Part shown: piece after piece, positions 1 through 8,062 of the stretch | How positions within the stretch are numbered: position 1 is the stretch's first letter | Layout: each line of letters opens with the position of its first letter | From: Methylobacterium fujisawaense | GTDB lineage: Bacteria > Pseudomonadota > Alphaproteobacteria > Rhizobiales > Beijerinckiaceae | Direction of reading: 5' to 3' | Assembly: GCF_014138435.1 (NCBI RefSeq) | Contig: NZ_JACJIM010000011.1 | Coordinates: 90,272-154,271 of the forward strand | DNA length: 64,000 nucleotides | Translations under genes and position numbers: made by a program | Notes under the pieces: model-generated | What the model was told of the DNA's origin: nothing | Database searches by the model: none | What the model saw: the letters and a program-made list of their open reading frames with translations, nothing else

Positions 1-402
1 AAGTGCGTCCGATCGGCGCGGACAAGGTCTCGAGGAGCGAGGGCACTGGGCTCCCTGTGCGAGCGGAGCGAAGCCACCCGGCACGCCACGCGCACCGGGT
101 GCGCGCGGTCGTGGATCACGTCGTGCCCCGCGTGAGGCATGCTGCCTATGATCGCACGCCCTGACGATGTGCGCCGCCGCACGCGGCATGTCCTGAGCGC
201 AACCACTCGCGGATGACCGGCCCCGTCCCTGCGTTGCGCCCGGCCCGAGGCCTGATTTAGAATACTTATTATTCTGAGCTTGAGCGTTAGCCCGGCGGCC
301 CGGCCGCATCGGTGAACGTTAGCTGGCAAATCCGGCCTTGGCCTCCGGCCCGGCTCAGACCCGACTGATCGCCGCTCCGGCGCCGCCAGACAGGACGCAA
401 CG
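1..402. other. Upstream region without a recognisable gene
   Basis: No reading frame here has a convincing start, ribosome-binding site and protein-like composition. The segment may hold the 3' end or promoter of a gene lying left of the window. The only structured element seen is the AT-rich palindrome at 259-275, which is listed separately. Confidence 0.5.
259..275. promoter_or_regulatory. AT-rich palindrome, possible operator or promoter element
   Basis: AGAATA at 259-264 and TATTCT at 270-275 form a perfect 6-bp inverted repeat around a CTTAT spacer. It lies in a local AT-rich patch about 130 bp before iorA. The layout resembles operators of Fur/Irr-type or other dimeric repressors, but no regulator can be assigned from sequence alone. 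It could also control a gene to the left. Confidence 0.35.
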
Positions 403-882
403 ATGATCAAACTCACCGTGAACGGGGCTGCGCGCAGCTTCGACGGCGACCCCGACATGCCGCTGCTGTGGTACCTGCGGGACGAACTCGGGCTCACCGG
501 CACGAAATTCGGCTGCGGCGTCTCGCTCTGCGGGGCCTGCACCATCCATCTCGGCGGGACGGCGACCCGTGCCTGCATCACCCCGGTCTCGGCCGCCGCC
601 GGCCAGGAGGTCGTCACCATCGAGGGGCTGTCGCCGGACGGCAACCACCCGGTGCAGGTGGCGTGGCGCGACCAGAACGTCGCCCAGTGCGGCTTCTGCC
701 AGTGCGGCCAGATCATGCAGGCCGCCGCGCTCCTGAAGGACACGCCGAAGCCGTCCGATCAGGACATCGACGACACGATGAGCGGCAACATCTGCCGCTG
801 CGGCACCTACCCGCGCATCCGCGCCGCGATCCATCAGGCTGCCGGCCAGCCGGCGCCCGCCACCAAGGGAGAGCGCCTGTGA
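403..882 (+). CDS. iorA: Isoquinoline 1-oxidoreductase-type [2Fe-2S] subunit
   Basis: Small iron-sulfur subunit of a xanthine-oxidase-family molybdenum hydroxylase that passes electrons from the Mo cofactor of the large subunit. The 159-residue length is normal for the family. The N-terminal plant-type ferredoxin cluster is visible as C38, C43, C46 and C58. The C-terminal second cluster is carried by the CGFC pair C96/C99 and the CRC pair C131/C133. There is no signal peptide, so if the complex is periplasmic this subunit would travel with the large subunit. Its stop overlaps the GTG start of iorB by four bases (GTGA), implying translational coupling. The real substrate (aldehyde or N-heterocycle) cannot be told from sequence. 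Confidence 0.9.
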   Translation: MIKLTVNGAARSFDGDPDMPLLWYLRDELGLTGTKFGCGVSLCGACTIHLGGTATRACITPVSAAAGQEVVTIEGLSPDGNHPVQVAWRDQNVAQCGFCQCGQIMQAAALLKDTPKPSDQDIDDTMSGNICRCGTYPRIRAAIHQAAGQPAPATKGERL

Positions 883-3209
883 TCCACGACGCGAAGATGA
901 GCGCCCAGCTCGCCGCCGGCACCAAGCCGGCCCTCGACAATGTCAGCCGCCGCGGGATCCTCGGTGGCGCCGGCGCTCTCGTTCTGGCCCTCTCGCTGCG
1001 TCCGGCGCGAGCCGACGAGACCCAGACCGCCGAGCAGAAGGCCCAAAAATTCGGCGCCGACGGCATGCCGCACGGCTGGCGCGACGATCCGAAGATCTTC
1101 GTCGCCATCGCGCCGGACGGCACCGTCACGGTGACCAACCACCGCTCCGACATGGGCCAGGGCATCCGGACCTCGGTGGCCTTCACGGTCGCCGACGAGC
1201 TGGAGGCCGACTGGTCGAAGGTGAAGGTGGTCCAGGCCTGGGGTGACGAGACCCGCTTCGGCAACCAGGACACCGACGGCTCGCGCTCGACCCGCCACTT
1301 CTTCCAGCACTTCCGCCACGCCGGCGCCGCCGCGCGGCTGATGCTGATCCAGGCCGCGGCCAAGCAATGGGGCGTGCCGGCCTCCGAGGTGACGGCGGTC
1401 AACCACACCCTGACCCACGCCAAGTCGGGCCGCACCCTCGGCTACGGGGCCGTGGCCCAGGCCGCCGCCGAGCTGCCGGTGCCCACCGACGTCAAGCTGA
1501 AGGACCCCAAGGACTTCCGCTACATCGGCACCGGCAAGGTCGGGCTGATCGACAATTTCGACATCACCACCGGCAAGGCCGTCTACGGCCTCGACACCAA
1601 GCTCGACGGGATGCTCTACGCGGTCGTCGCGCGCCCGGCCGTCTATGGCGGCACGGTGAAGTCCTTCGACGACAGCGAGGCCAAGAAGGTCCCGGGCGTC
1701 GTGAAGATCTTCAAGATCGACGGCGGCACGATCCCGTCCGAGTTCATGCCGCTCGGCGGCGTCGCCGTGGTGGCCAAGAACACCTGGGCGGCCCTGAAGG
1801 CCCGGGACGCCCTCAAGATCACCTGGGACGACGGCCCGAACGCCGGCTACGACACCGACGCGTTCCGCAAGGAGCTGGAGGCCGCGGCCCGCAAGCCCGG
1901 CAAGGTCGTGCGCACGCAGGGCGACGTCGACGGCGCCCTCGCCAAGGCCAAGACCAGGGTCGAGGCTGAGTACTTCGTGCCCCACCTCGCCCAGGCGCCG
2001 ATGGAGCCCCCGGCGGCGGTGGCCCGCGTGAAGGACGGGTTCTGCGAGGCCTGGGCCTGCACGCAGGGTCCGCAGGCGGCCAACGACCGCCTGATGAAGG
2101 CGCTCAAGCTGCCCGACGACAAGGTCAAGGTGAACGTGACGCTGCTCGGCGGCGGGTTCGGGCGCAAGTCGAAGCCCGACTACGTGGTCGAGGCGGCGCT
2201 CTGCTCGCAGGCCGTGGGCGGCGCCCCGGTGAAGCTCGCCTGGACCCGCGAGGACGACCTGCACCACGGCTTCTACCACACGATCTCGGTGGAGCATCTG
2301 GAGGCCGGCCTCGACGACAAGGGCATGCCGGTGGCGTGGCTGCACCGCTCGGTGGCGCCGACGATCGGCTCGATCTTCGCGCCCGATCCGAAGCACGAGC
2401 TGCCGTTCGAGCTCGGGATGGGGCTGGTCAACACGCCGCTGAACATCCCGAACATGCGGCTGGAGAACCCCGAGGCTGCCGCCCATGTCCGCATCGGCTG
2501 GTTCCGCTCGGTGTCGAACATCCCGCACGCCTTCGCGATCCAGTCCTTCGTGTCGGAGCTGGCGCACGCCGCCGGCCGCGAGCCGAAGGAGTACCTGCTC
2601 GACCTCATCGGACCCGATCGCAAGATCAGCCCGACCGAGATCGGCGACGTCTGGAACTACGGCGAGGACCCGAAGCGCTACCCGATCGAGACCGGCCGCC
2701 TGCGCGGCGTGATCGAGGCGGCCGCCAAGGGGGCGGGCTGGGGGCGGCAGATGCCCAAGGGCACCGGCCTCGGCATCGCCGGCCACTACAGCTTCGTCAC
2801 CTACACGGCGGTGGCGGCCGAGGTGGAGGTCGACGACAAGGGCCAGGTGAAGGTGAAGGCGATCGACATCGCGGTCGATTGCGGGCCGCAGGTGAATCCG
2901 GAGCGCATCCGCTCGCAGATGGAGGGCGCCGTGGTCATGGGGATGGGGCTCGCCCTGACCTCCGAGATCACCTTCAAGCAGGGTCGGGCGGTGCAGAACA
3001 ACTTCGACGGCTACGAGGTCCTCCGGATCGACGCCGCCCCGAAGGTGGTCCGCGTGCACCTCGTGCCGACAGGCAATTGGGACGGGCCGCTCGGCGGCGT
3101 CGGCGAGCCCGGCGTGCCGCCGGTGGCGCCGGCGATCGCCAACGCGATCTTCGCAGCCACGGGCCGCCGGGTCCGGCAATTGCCGATCCGCGATCAGCTG
3201 AGCGCCTGA
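879..3209 (+). CDS. iorB: Isoquinoline 1-oxidoreductase-type molybdopterin-binding large subunit
   Basis: Large catalytic subunit (776 residues from the GTG start) of an aldehyde-oxidase/isoquinoline-oxidoreductase-type hydroxylase. A Tat-like leader is visible: SRRG at residues 23-26 followed by a hydrophobic stretch ending in ARA. Members of this family are often exported folded with the small subunit. The cofactor-binding motif GGGFGRKS lies near residue 424, and GEPGVPP near residue 742 carries the expected catalytic Glu. GTG at 879 gives the coupled overlap with iorA. An ATG at 897 is the alternative. A strong hairpin follows the stop. No cytochrome electron acceptor or XdhC-type chaperone gene is adjacent in the window. 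Confidence 0.88.
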   Translation: MIHDAKMSAQLAAGTKPALDNVSRRGILGGAGALVLALSLRPARADETQTAEQKAQKFGADGMPHGWRDDPKIFVAIAPDGTVTVTNHRSDMGQGIRTSVAFTVADELEADWSKVKVVQAWGDETRFGNQDTDGSRSTRHFFQHFRHAGAAARLMLIQAAAKQWGVPASEVTAVNHTLTHAKSGRTLGYGAVAQAAAELPVPTDVKLKDPKDFRYIGTGKVGLIDNFDITTGKAVYGLDTKLDGMLYAVVARPAVYGGTVKSFDDSEAKKVPGVVKIFKIDGGTIPSEFMPLGGVAVVAKNTWAALKARDALKITWDDGPNAGYDTDAFRKELEAAARKPGKVVRTQGDVDGALAKAKTRVEAEYFVPHLAQAPMEPPAAVARVKDGFCEAWACTQGPQAANDRLMKALKLPDDKVKVNVTLLGGGFGRKSKPDYVVEAALCSQAVGGAPVKLAWTREDDLHHGFYHTISVEHLEAGLDDKGMPVAWLHRSVAPTIGSIFAPDPKHELPFELGMGLVNTPLNIPNMRLENPEAAAHVRIGWFRSVSNIPHAFAIQSFVSELAHAAGREPKEYLLDLIGPDRKISPTEIGDVWNYGEDPKRYPIETGRLRGVIEAAAKGAGWGRQMPKGTGLGIAGHYSFVTYTAVAAEVEVDDKGQVKVKAIDIAVDCGPQVNPERIRSQMEGAVVMGMGLALTSEITFKQGRAVQNNFDGYEVLRIDAAPKVVRVHLVPTGNWDGPLGGVGEPGVPPVAPAIANAIFAATGRRVRQLPIRDQLSA

Positions 3210-3232
3210 ACCGTCACCCGTCGCGAGACGTT

Positions 3233-3266
3233 GGGGCCGCAGGGGGAACCTGCGGCCCCATTCTTT
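3233..3266 (+). terminator. Intrinsic terminator after iorAB
   Basis: A perfect 9-bp stem (GGGGCCGCA at 3233-3241 with TGCGGCCCC at 3251-3259) and a 9-base loop is followed by ATTCTTTT. It lies between the iorB stop and the next start, as expected for a rho-independent terminator. Confidence 0.75.
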
Positions 3267-3284
3267 TGGAAAGTACCCGACCCG

Positions 3285-3668
3285 ATGATGCGTCCCGCCC
3301 TGACGGCCTGCCTGACCCTGATCCTGACGGCAGCCCCGGCCCTCGCCTCGCCCTGCGGCGACCGGATCGACAGCGTTTCCAAGCGGGTTCAGTCCGAGAT
3401 GAGGCAGTCGATCTCCGCCTCGACCAGCGGCCAGGGCAATGCCGCCAAGCGCGGCGGCGAGGGGGTCACCGGCACGGAGGGTCAGCGGGCGAAGGAATCC
3501 CCCGAGGCGCCGCCGGAGAAGTCGGCCCAGGCCGGCCAGGGGGCGGATGCCGCCCAGCAGGCGCAGGTCGCCCTTGAAGAGGCGCGCACGGCCGACTCGA
3601 AGGGTGACGCCAAGGGCTGCGAGGCGGCCCTGTCCCGCGTCGAGCAGCAGTTGAAGAAGACACCCTGA
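3285..3668 (+). CDS. Small secreted protein of unknown function
   Basis: 127-residue protein starting MMRPALTACL, with a clear Sec signal peptide (hydrophobic core, then ALAS near residues 19-22). The mature part is hydrophilic and rich in Ala, Glu, Gln and Lys, and probably helical. It has one Cys after the signal and another near the C-terminus (KGCEAAL), which could form a disulfide in the periplasm. The start at 3285 or 3288 was chosen because it places the signal peptide at the N-terminus. No family is recognised. It follows the iorAB terminator and probably has its own promoter. Confidence 0.65.
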   Translation: MMRPALTACLTLILTAAPALASPCGDRIDSVSKRVQSEMRQSISASTSGQGNAAKRGGEGVTGTEGQRAKESPEAPPEKSAQAGQGADAAQQAQVALEEARTADSKGDAKGCEAALSRVEQQLKKTP

Positions 3669-3741
3669 GGCACTTCATAGAACGGGCTGACGGGTTCGAT
3701 GCGCGAGGCTGGCCGCTCCCGCATCGATCCAAGCCACCTCT

Positions 3742-3780
3742 CTCATCCTGAGGCCCGCTGCGCGGTCGCCTGAGGATGAG
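3742..3780. repeat. CTCATCCTGAGG-type intergenic palindromic repeat
   Basis: CTCATCCTGAGG at 3742-3753 is complementary, with one mismatch, to CCTGAGGATGAG at 3769-3780. This gives a hairpin between two convergent genes. Elements with this CTCATCCTGAGG arm are a familiar scattered repeat in rhizobial-type genomes. Here it may act as a bidirectional terminator. Confidence 0.6.
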
Positions 3781-3819
3781 GGGAAGGGTTCGACGTGAGC
3801 CCTGGCTGGGCTTGCCGCC

Positions 3820-4602
3820 TCACCGGCCCAGCGCGCTGATCTCGATCACGAACTTCCGCCGCAACGCCCGCGAGAAATCGCCGTAACCGGCGGCCGCAAG
3901 CAGGAACGCCCCCGGGCCGCCGATGACGTGGGCGCGGTACCATTGCTCCAGGCTCGTGCGTTCCTGCGGCAGCGGGGTCGGGAGCAGGCCGTAGCCCGGC
4001 GCCCGATAGGCCCCGGCCCCGACGACGTCGTTCTCGCCCGGCACCAGGATCGGCAGGCCGTTGACCGTCGCGCCGGTGGCGAGCAGCGCCGCATGCGCCT
4101 CCGCGAGGCTGTCGGCGTCGGTGCAATTGTCGATCCCGTCGCCGGAGACGTCGATCACCACGCGCTCGGCCGGGATCGGGAGCGTCGGGAGCACGGCGTC
4201 GGTCACCGTGCGGAACATCTGGCCGAGGCAGGTGAACTCGCCGGCCTGCCGGGGCGTGGCCCGGACGAGGGCGGCGGTCGCCGCAGCATCGACGCGGTTG
4301 GCGATCCGCCGCCAGCCGACCGCGAGGTTCGCCCGGTCCGCCCAGGTCACCATCGCGAATAGGATCCCGCCCGGATTGCCGGTGATCGCGCCGATCACCG
4401 ACGGATCCTCCAAGGCCTCCGCGATGCCCTCCATCTGGAGCCGGAATCGCGATTCGTCGACGGATTGCGACACGTCCACCGAGACGACCAGCGCGGTGGC
4501 GACGCTCTCAGGTGCGGCCTTGGCGGGCGCCAGCCCGAGGAGCAGGAGGCCGGCGCCCCGCAGCGCGCCGCGGCGGATCCATCCCGAACCCGTCCGCATC
4601 AT
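3820..4602 (-). CDS. DUF1194 domain protein with a von Willebrand-A-like fold
   Basis: 260-residue protein. A hydrophobic N-terminus (GAGLLLLGLAPAKA) indicates export. The mature part begins with VVSVDVSQSVDESRF, containing a DxSxS metal-ion-dependent adhesion motif, and later VVIDVSGDGIDNC, both hallmarks of the DUF1194 family. Function is unknown; metal-dependent protein binding in the periplasm is the usual guess. The start at 4602 (two consecutive Met codons) was preferred over longer frames because it puts the signal peptide first; the upstream extension is Arg/Pro-rich and shadow-like. It is transcribed convergently with the preceding small gene. Confidence 0.8.
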   Translation of the reverse strand: MMRTGSGWIRRGALRGAGLLLLGLAPAKAAPESVATALVVSVDVSQSVDESRFRLQMEGIAEALEDPSVIGAITGNPGGILFAMVTWADRANLAVGWRRIANRVDAAATAALVRATPRQAGEFTCLGQMFRTVTDAVLPTLPIPAERVVIDVSGDGIDNCTDADSLAEAHAALLATGATVNGLPILVPGENDVVGAGAYRAPGYGLLPTPLPQERTSLEQWYRAHVIGGPGAFLLAAAGYGDFSRALRRKFVIEISALGR

Positions 4603-4910
4603 CGGCCTCGGCGCTCCCGGAAGGCGCGGCCCTGCGGCCGTCGCGCATCCGTTAGGCCACGTTTCGACGGGACGCGAAACCGGCCTTTCGGGGGGGCCGC
4701 CGCGCGGCCCCGCCCGTCGGACCGACGCGCTGCGGGCAGGCCCGGATGCGCGTCGGCAGGGTGTCGTGCGGGCGCGAAGCCCGGCCCCGGTGAGGAGGAT
4801 TCGCTCCGGCGGCGGTAGCCCGCTCATCTCGGAGGTGGCCCGTCCTCCGGCCCCATCCCTGGGCCGGCCGCGGGGTCGTCGAGGACGGCCTCGGCCGCCC
4901 CGGAAGGTGC
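4603..4910. other. Gene-free interval with a GC-rich hairpin
   Basis: About 308 bases between the DUF1194 start and the stop of the next leftward gene. The only structure seen is GGGGCCGC...GCGGCCCC at 4693-4711 with a 3-base loop and no T-run. No small gene is supported. Confidence 0.5.
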
Positions 4911-5138
4911 TTAGGCCGCCGCCGCCGCGGCGAGGGCGTGCCGGTTGCCGTTCAGGCCGGCGCAGAGATCGTCGATCTCGGCGAGGTCCAGCGCCTCGCC
5001 GGCCCGGCCGGCGATGGTGTCGATCAGGTGATCCTGGCGGGGATCGAACGGATGACCCTGCATCCGGTAGAACTGGTAATAGCGCAGCGCCGCCAGGACG
5101 GTGTCACGCTCGCGGTCGGTTACGGTGAAGTGCTGCAT
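4911..5138 (-). CDS. Small protein of unknown function (75 residues)
   Basis: Begins MQHFTVTDRERDTVLAALRY and ends in a poly-Ala tail. The start is backed by a good purine-rich ribosome-binding site (AAGGGGAAG) about 10 bases upstream. Composition is balanced and protein-like, with predicted helices and no signal or membrane segment. No domain is recognised. It stands alone, with gene-free stretches on both sides, so it is likely monocistronic. Confidence 0.6.
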   Translation of the reverse strand: MQHFTVTDRERDTVLAALRYYQFYRMQGHPFDPRQDHLIDTIAGRAGEALDLAEIDDLCAGLNGNRHALAAAAAA

Positions 5139-5462
5139 GGGTAGTTGCTTCCCCTTGTGGCTTCAACGAACGCCCGGGTAGGCCGCGACGCCGATCCCGA
5201 GCTTGACTGTTGTAACCCGTGGGCAACTGCCCGACCAGTTCTTGACAGCTCGCGCCGATGTGATTCGCGTCATTTAGGATTTTGATCCTGGCCGGAGCCC
5301 AGCGATCATGGATCGAAAAATCCTTTTCTCACAACATCTTGGCAAACCGGGTCGCGAATGCCGCGCGGTCGGACCCGGCCGTCGCCCGTCCCGAGTCCCC
5401 GCATGGACCCTCATGGACTCTCACGGACCCTCATGGACCCGCGCCGCCGCCCCCGCGCCCGC
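5139..5462. other. Gene-free interval containing a decamer tandem repeat
   Basis: About 324 bases between cobB (leftward, ends 5463) and the small leftward gene. The part near 5260-5350 is comparatively AT-rich and may hold the small gene's promoter. The right end carries the tandem repeat at 5401-5440. No gene is supported. Confidence 0.5.
5401..5440. repeat. Four-copy 10-bp tandem repeat
   Basis: Four successive decamers based on TCATGGACCC (the first begins GCATGGACCC, one copy reads TCACGGACCC, one ends in CTC). They sit just beyond the cobB stop codon. Unit length is close to one helical turn. The copy number is small and could vary between strains. Confidence 0.7.
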
Positions 5463-6176
5463 CTAGAGGCCGAGTTCGGCCAGATAGCGCGGCAGTTCGG
5501 CGCTCGCCGGCCCGTACCGGGCCTCGTCGAAGGCGTCGGCGTTGTCGGACGGCTCCAGGTTGACCTCGCAGGTCGGGATGCCGAGCGCCCGGGCCTGCCG
5601 GACGTAGCCCGCCGCCGGGTAGACCGCCCCCGACGTGCCCACGGCCACGAACAGGTCCGCCCCGGCGAGCGCAGCCTCGATCGCGTCGAGGTGCATCGGC
5701 ATCTCGCCGAACCAGACCACGTCCGGCCGCATCCGGCCCGATGCGCCGCAGGCGGGGCAGTGATCGGCCCGGCTCAGGTCGGCGCGCCACGGCGTGACCG
5801 CACCGCAGGCGCAGCAGCGCGCCTTGAGCAATTCGCCGTGCATGTGGGTGACTGCCTGCGAGCCGGCCCGCTCGTGCAGGTCGTCGACGTTCTGCGTGCA
5901 CAGGAACAGCCGCCCGCCCCGCGCGGCGAGCCGCGCCTCGGCCTGCGCCAGAGCGACATGCGCGGCGTTCGGCTCGGCCGCGACCGCGCCGCGGCGGCGA
6001 TGGTCGTAAAAGTCGAGCACCGTGTCGGGGTCGGCCGCGTAGGCCTCCGGGGTGGCGAGCCGCATCGGGTCGAACCGCGCCCAGATCCCGCCGCGGTCCC
6101 GGAACGTGCCGAGCCCGCTCTCGGCCGAGACGCCGGCCCCGGTCAGCACGAAGATCGTCCTGGGATGGTCCGTCAT
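5463..6176 (-). CDS. cobB: NAD-dependent protein deacylase, class III sirtuin
   Basis: 237 residues, the usual bacterial CobB length. NAD-binding GAGVSAESGL lies at 13-22, TQNVDDLH at 94-101, and the catalytic His is H113 in HMHGEL. A zinc site is formed by C121/C124 and C140/C143. Y57 and R60 in the FYDHRR stretch form the YxxR signature that lets class III sirtuins remove succinyl/malonyl groups. It therefore probably removes acetyl and acidic acyl groups from lysines of central-metabolism enzymes. It is leftward and apparently monocistronic, back to back with the rightward isochorismatase gene. Confidence 0.92.
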   Translation of the reverse strand: MTDHPRTIFVLTGAGVSAESGLGTFRDRGGIWARFDPMRLATPEAYAADPDTVLDFYDHRRRGAVAAEPNAAHVALAQAEARLAARGGRLFLCTQNVDDLHERAGSQAVTHMHGELLKARCCACGAVTPWRADLSRADHCPACGASGRMRPDVVWFGEMPMHLDAIEAALAGADLFVAVGTSGAVYPAAGYVRQARALGIPTCEVNLEPSDNADAFDEARYGPASAELPRYLAELGL

Positions 6177-6296
6177 GCGGTGCTCCTGCTCGCCTGAGAT
6201 TGGCCGGATATGTCCGCTGGCTGGCAGCGCGGTTTCTTTCGCCCAGGGTCAAGCCGAGGAATCCTGCGGCTCGCTTCACCGAGCGGGAGACACGAA

Positions 6297-6857
6297 ATGT
6301 CCGATGTTGCGCTGCTGGTCATCGATGTCCAGGAATCCTTCCGGCACAGGCCCTTCTGGAACGACGCCGATGTCCCGCCCTTCACCGAGCGCCTGCAGAC
6401 GCTCATCGACGGTGCCGCGGCGCGCCGGATTCCGATCCTGCAGATCTTCCACCTCGCCGAGAGCGGCCCCTTCGCCGCCGCCTCCGGCCATGTCCGCACC
6501 CTGGAGCCGATCGTGATCGCGCCGACGGCGATCTTCCACAAGCGCCGGCACAGCGCCCTGGTCGATAGCGGCCTGCCCGGCTGGCTGACGCAGCACGGCA
6601 TACGGCGCCTGATCGTGTCCGGCATCCGCACCGAGCAATGCTGCGAGACCACCACCCGCCACGCCTCCGACAGCGGCTGGCAGGTGGATTACGTCACCGA
6701 GGCGACGCTGACCTTCGCGATGACCCATCCCTCCGGACGCCGGTTCACGGCGGACGACATCAAGGCCCGCACCGAGCTGGTGCTGATGGACCGCTTCGCC
6801 CGCATCGCCACGGTGGAGCAGGCGCTCGCCGGTCGGGACTTGCCGGTCGCGGCATGA
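6297..6857 (+). CDS. Isochorismatase-family cysteine hydrolase
   Basis: 186 residues. The family triad is visible: D10 in LLVIDVQESF, K82 in FHKRRHSA, and the nucleophile in TEQCCETT (C115, or C116). The family includes nicotinamidase, N-carbamoylsarcosine amidase and RutB-type ureidoacrylate hydrolase, so an amide or carbamoyl substrate is likely. The start was chosen so that the core strand begins MSDVALLVIDVQ. Its TGA overlaps the ATG of the GlxA-type regulator, so the two are coupled. The hydantoinase and importer downstream make an N-carbamoyl compound a reasonable, unproven substrate. Confidence 0.82.
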   Translation: MSDVALLVIDVQESFRHRPFWNDADVPPFTERLQTLIDGAAARRIPILQIFHLAESGPFAAASGHVRTLEPIVIAPTAIFHKRRHSALVDSGLPGWLTQHGIRRLIVSGIRTEQCCETTTRHASDSGWQVDYVTEATLTFAMTHPSGRRFTADDIKARTELVLMDRFARIATVEQALAGRDLPVAA

Positions 6858-7858
6858 GCGGGACGGCGCGGCGCATCCCGGTCCTCGTGGTCTTGCCGCC
6901 GCGCACCCTGCTGCTCGACCTCGCGGGACCGGTCGAGGTCCTGCGCATCGCCGGGGCGGCTCAGGAGCGGGTCGCGTTCTCGGTGCGCTACGTGGCGCCG
7001 CAGGCGCGCACCCGCTGCTCGATCGGTCTGGATCTCGGCGGCACCGAGCCGCTGCCGGAGGCGATCGCGCCGGGCACCGTGGTGCTCGTGCCGGGCGCGT
7101 CGGCCCGGGTGCTCGGCGGCGAGGCCGATCCGGACGAGGGCGCCGCCGAAGTGCGGATCGTCGACTGGCTGCGCGGCGCGGTCCGGCCGGGCCACACCGT
7201 GGTGACGGTCTGCGACGGTACGCTGCTGGCGGCCCGGGCCGGCCTGTTCGACGGCTATGCCTGCACCACCCATCACGCGAGCTGCGCCCGGCTCGCCGCC
7301 CTGGCGCCGCAGGCGCGGGTGCTGGAGAACAGGCTGTTCGTGCAGGACCGGGACCGGTTCAGCAGCGCCGGCGTGACCGCGGGCGTGGACCTGATGCTCC
7401 ATCTCGTCGCCGAATGGGCGGGCCCGGCCGCGGCGCTGGCGGCGGCCCGGACCCTGGTGGTCTACATGCGGCGCGGCCCCGACGACCCGCAGCTCTCACC
7501 CTGGCTCGAAGGCCGCAGCCACCTGCACCCGGTGGTGCACCGCGCCCAGGACGCGATCACCGCCGAACCCGCCCGCGCCTGGTCCCCCGAGATCCTCGGC
7601 CGCCTCGCCGGGGCGAGCCCGCGCAACCTCGCCCGGCTGTTCCGGGTCCATGCCGGGATGACGGTGACCGATGCGGTCAACCGTGCCCGGATCGCGCTGG
7701 CCCGGGACCTGATCGCCCAGACCGACCTTGCCCTGGAGCAGGTCGCCGACCGCGCGGGCTTCGGCTCGGCCCGCCACATGCGGCGGGTCTGGCGTCAGTT
7801 CCACGACGCCGCGCCCTCGAATCTCCGAACCCAAATCTTGGTTTCGAAAGGTCCGTGA
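6854..7858 (+). CDS. GlxA-family AraC-type transcriptional regulator
   Basis: 334 residues with two domains. Residues about 1-195 are a DJ-1/PfpI-like (class I glutamine amidotransferase-like) sensor, with the nucleophile elbow region VVTVCDGTLLAARAGLF. Residues about 225-330 are an AraC C-terminal domain with two helix-turn-helices (ILGRLAGASPRNLARLFR, then LEQVADRAGFGSARHMRR). Regulators of this type usually activate neighbouring catabolic genes. It overlaps the upstream hydrolase by four bases (ATGA), and its own stop codon lies inside a terminator-like hairpin. It may control the hydrolase and perhaps the hydantoinase/importer genes. Confidence 0.85.
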   Translation: MSGTARRIPVLVVLPPRTLLLDLAGPVEVLRIAGAAQERVAFSVRYVAPQARTRCSIGLDLGGTEPLPEAIAPGTVVLVPGASARVLGGEADPDEGAAEVRIVDWLRGAVRPGHTVVTVCDGTLLAARAGLFDGYACTTHHASCARLAALAPQARVLENRLFVQDRDRFSSAGVTAGVDLMLHLVAEWAGPAAALAAARTLVVYMRRGPDDPQLSPWLEGRSHLHPVVHRAQDAITAEPARAWSPEILGRLAGASPRNLARLFRVHAGMTVTDAVNRARIALARDLIAQTDLALEQVADRAGFGSARHMRRVWRQFHDAAPSNLRTQILVSKGP

Positions 7859-7863
7859 CCTTT
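7847..7863 (+). terminator. Hairpin overlapping the stop of the GlxA-type regulator
   Basis: AAAGGTC (7847-7853) and GACCTTT (7857-7863) pair around a 3-base loop, and one more T follows. The TGA stop at 7856-7858 lies within the structure. It is terminator-like but with a short T-run. Confidence 0.45.
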
Positions 7864-7870
7864 TGCGGGT

Positions 7871-7938
7871 CCAGGGCGGAGCCCTGGGGCCTCAGGGGCA
7901 CCGCCCCCGAACCCCTGCCAAAGGGGTGAGCCCTTTGG
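7871..7938. repeat. Cluster of three GC-rich hairpins in an intergenic repeat element
   Basis: Three short palindromes follow each other: CCAGGGC/GCCCTGG (7871-7887), GGGGC/GCCCC (7895-7907) and CCAAAGGG/CCCTTTGG (7918-7938). This pattern resembles the mosaic palindromic repeats found between genes of Methylobacterium-type genomes. No open frame crosses it convincingly. Confidence 0.55.
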
Positions 7939-8062
7939 GATCCCCCTGACCACGCTCTGGACCCCGCCGGACGGCTGTGCCCTCCTCGCATCGTCCGAAT
8001 CGGCGCGGACGATGCATCCGCCCGTCCCGACAGGCGCCCGCGGGCGCGGAGGAGAGCGCATC

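Noticed and set aside
5242..5247. TTGACA as a plus-strand promoter
   Set aside because: No matching -10 box at 16-18 bases and no plus-strand gene follows.
5401..5440. CRISPR-like repeat
   Set aside because: The units are 10 bp and directly adjacent with no spacers, and no cas genes are present.
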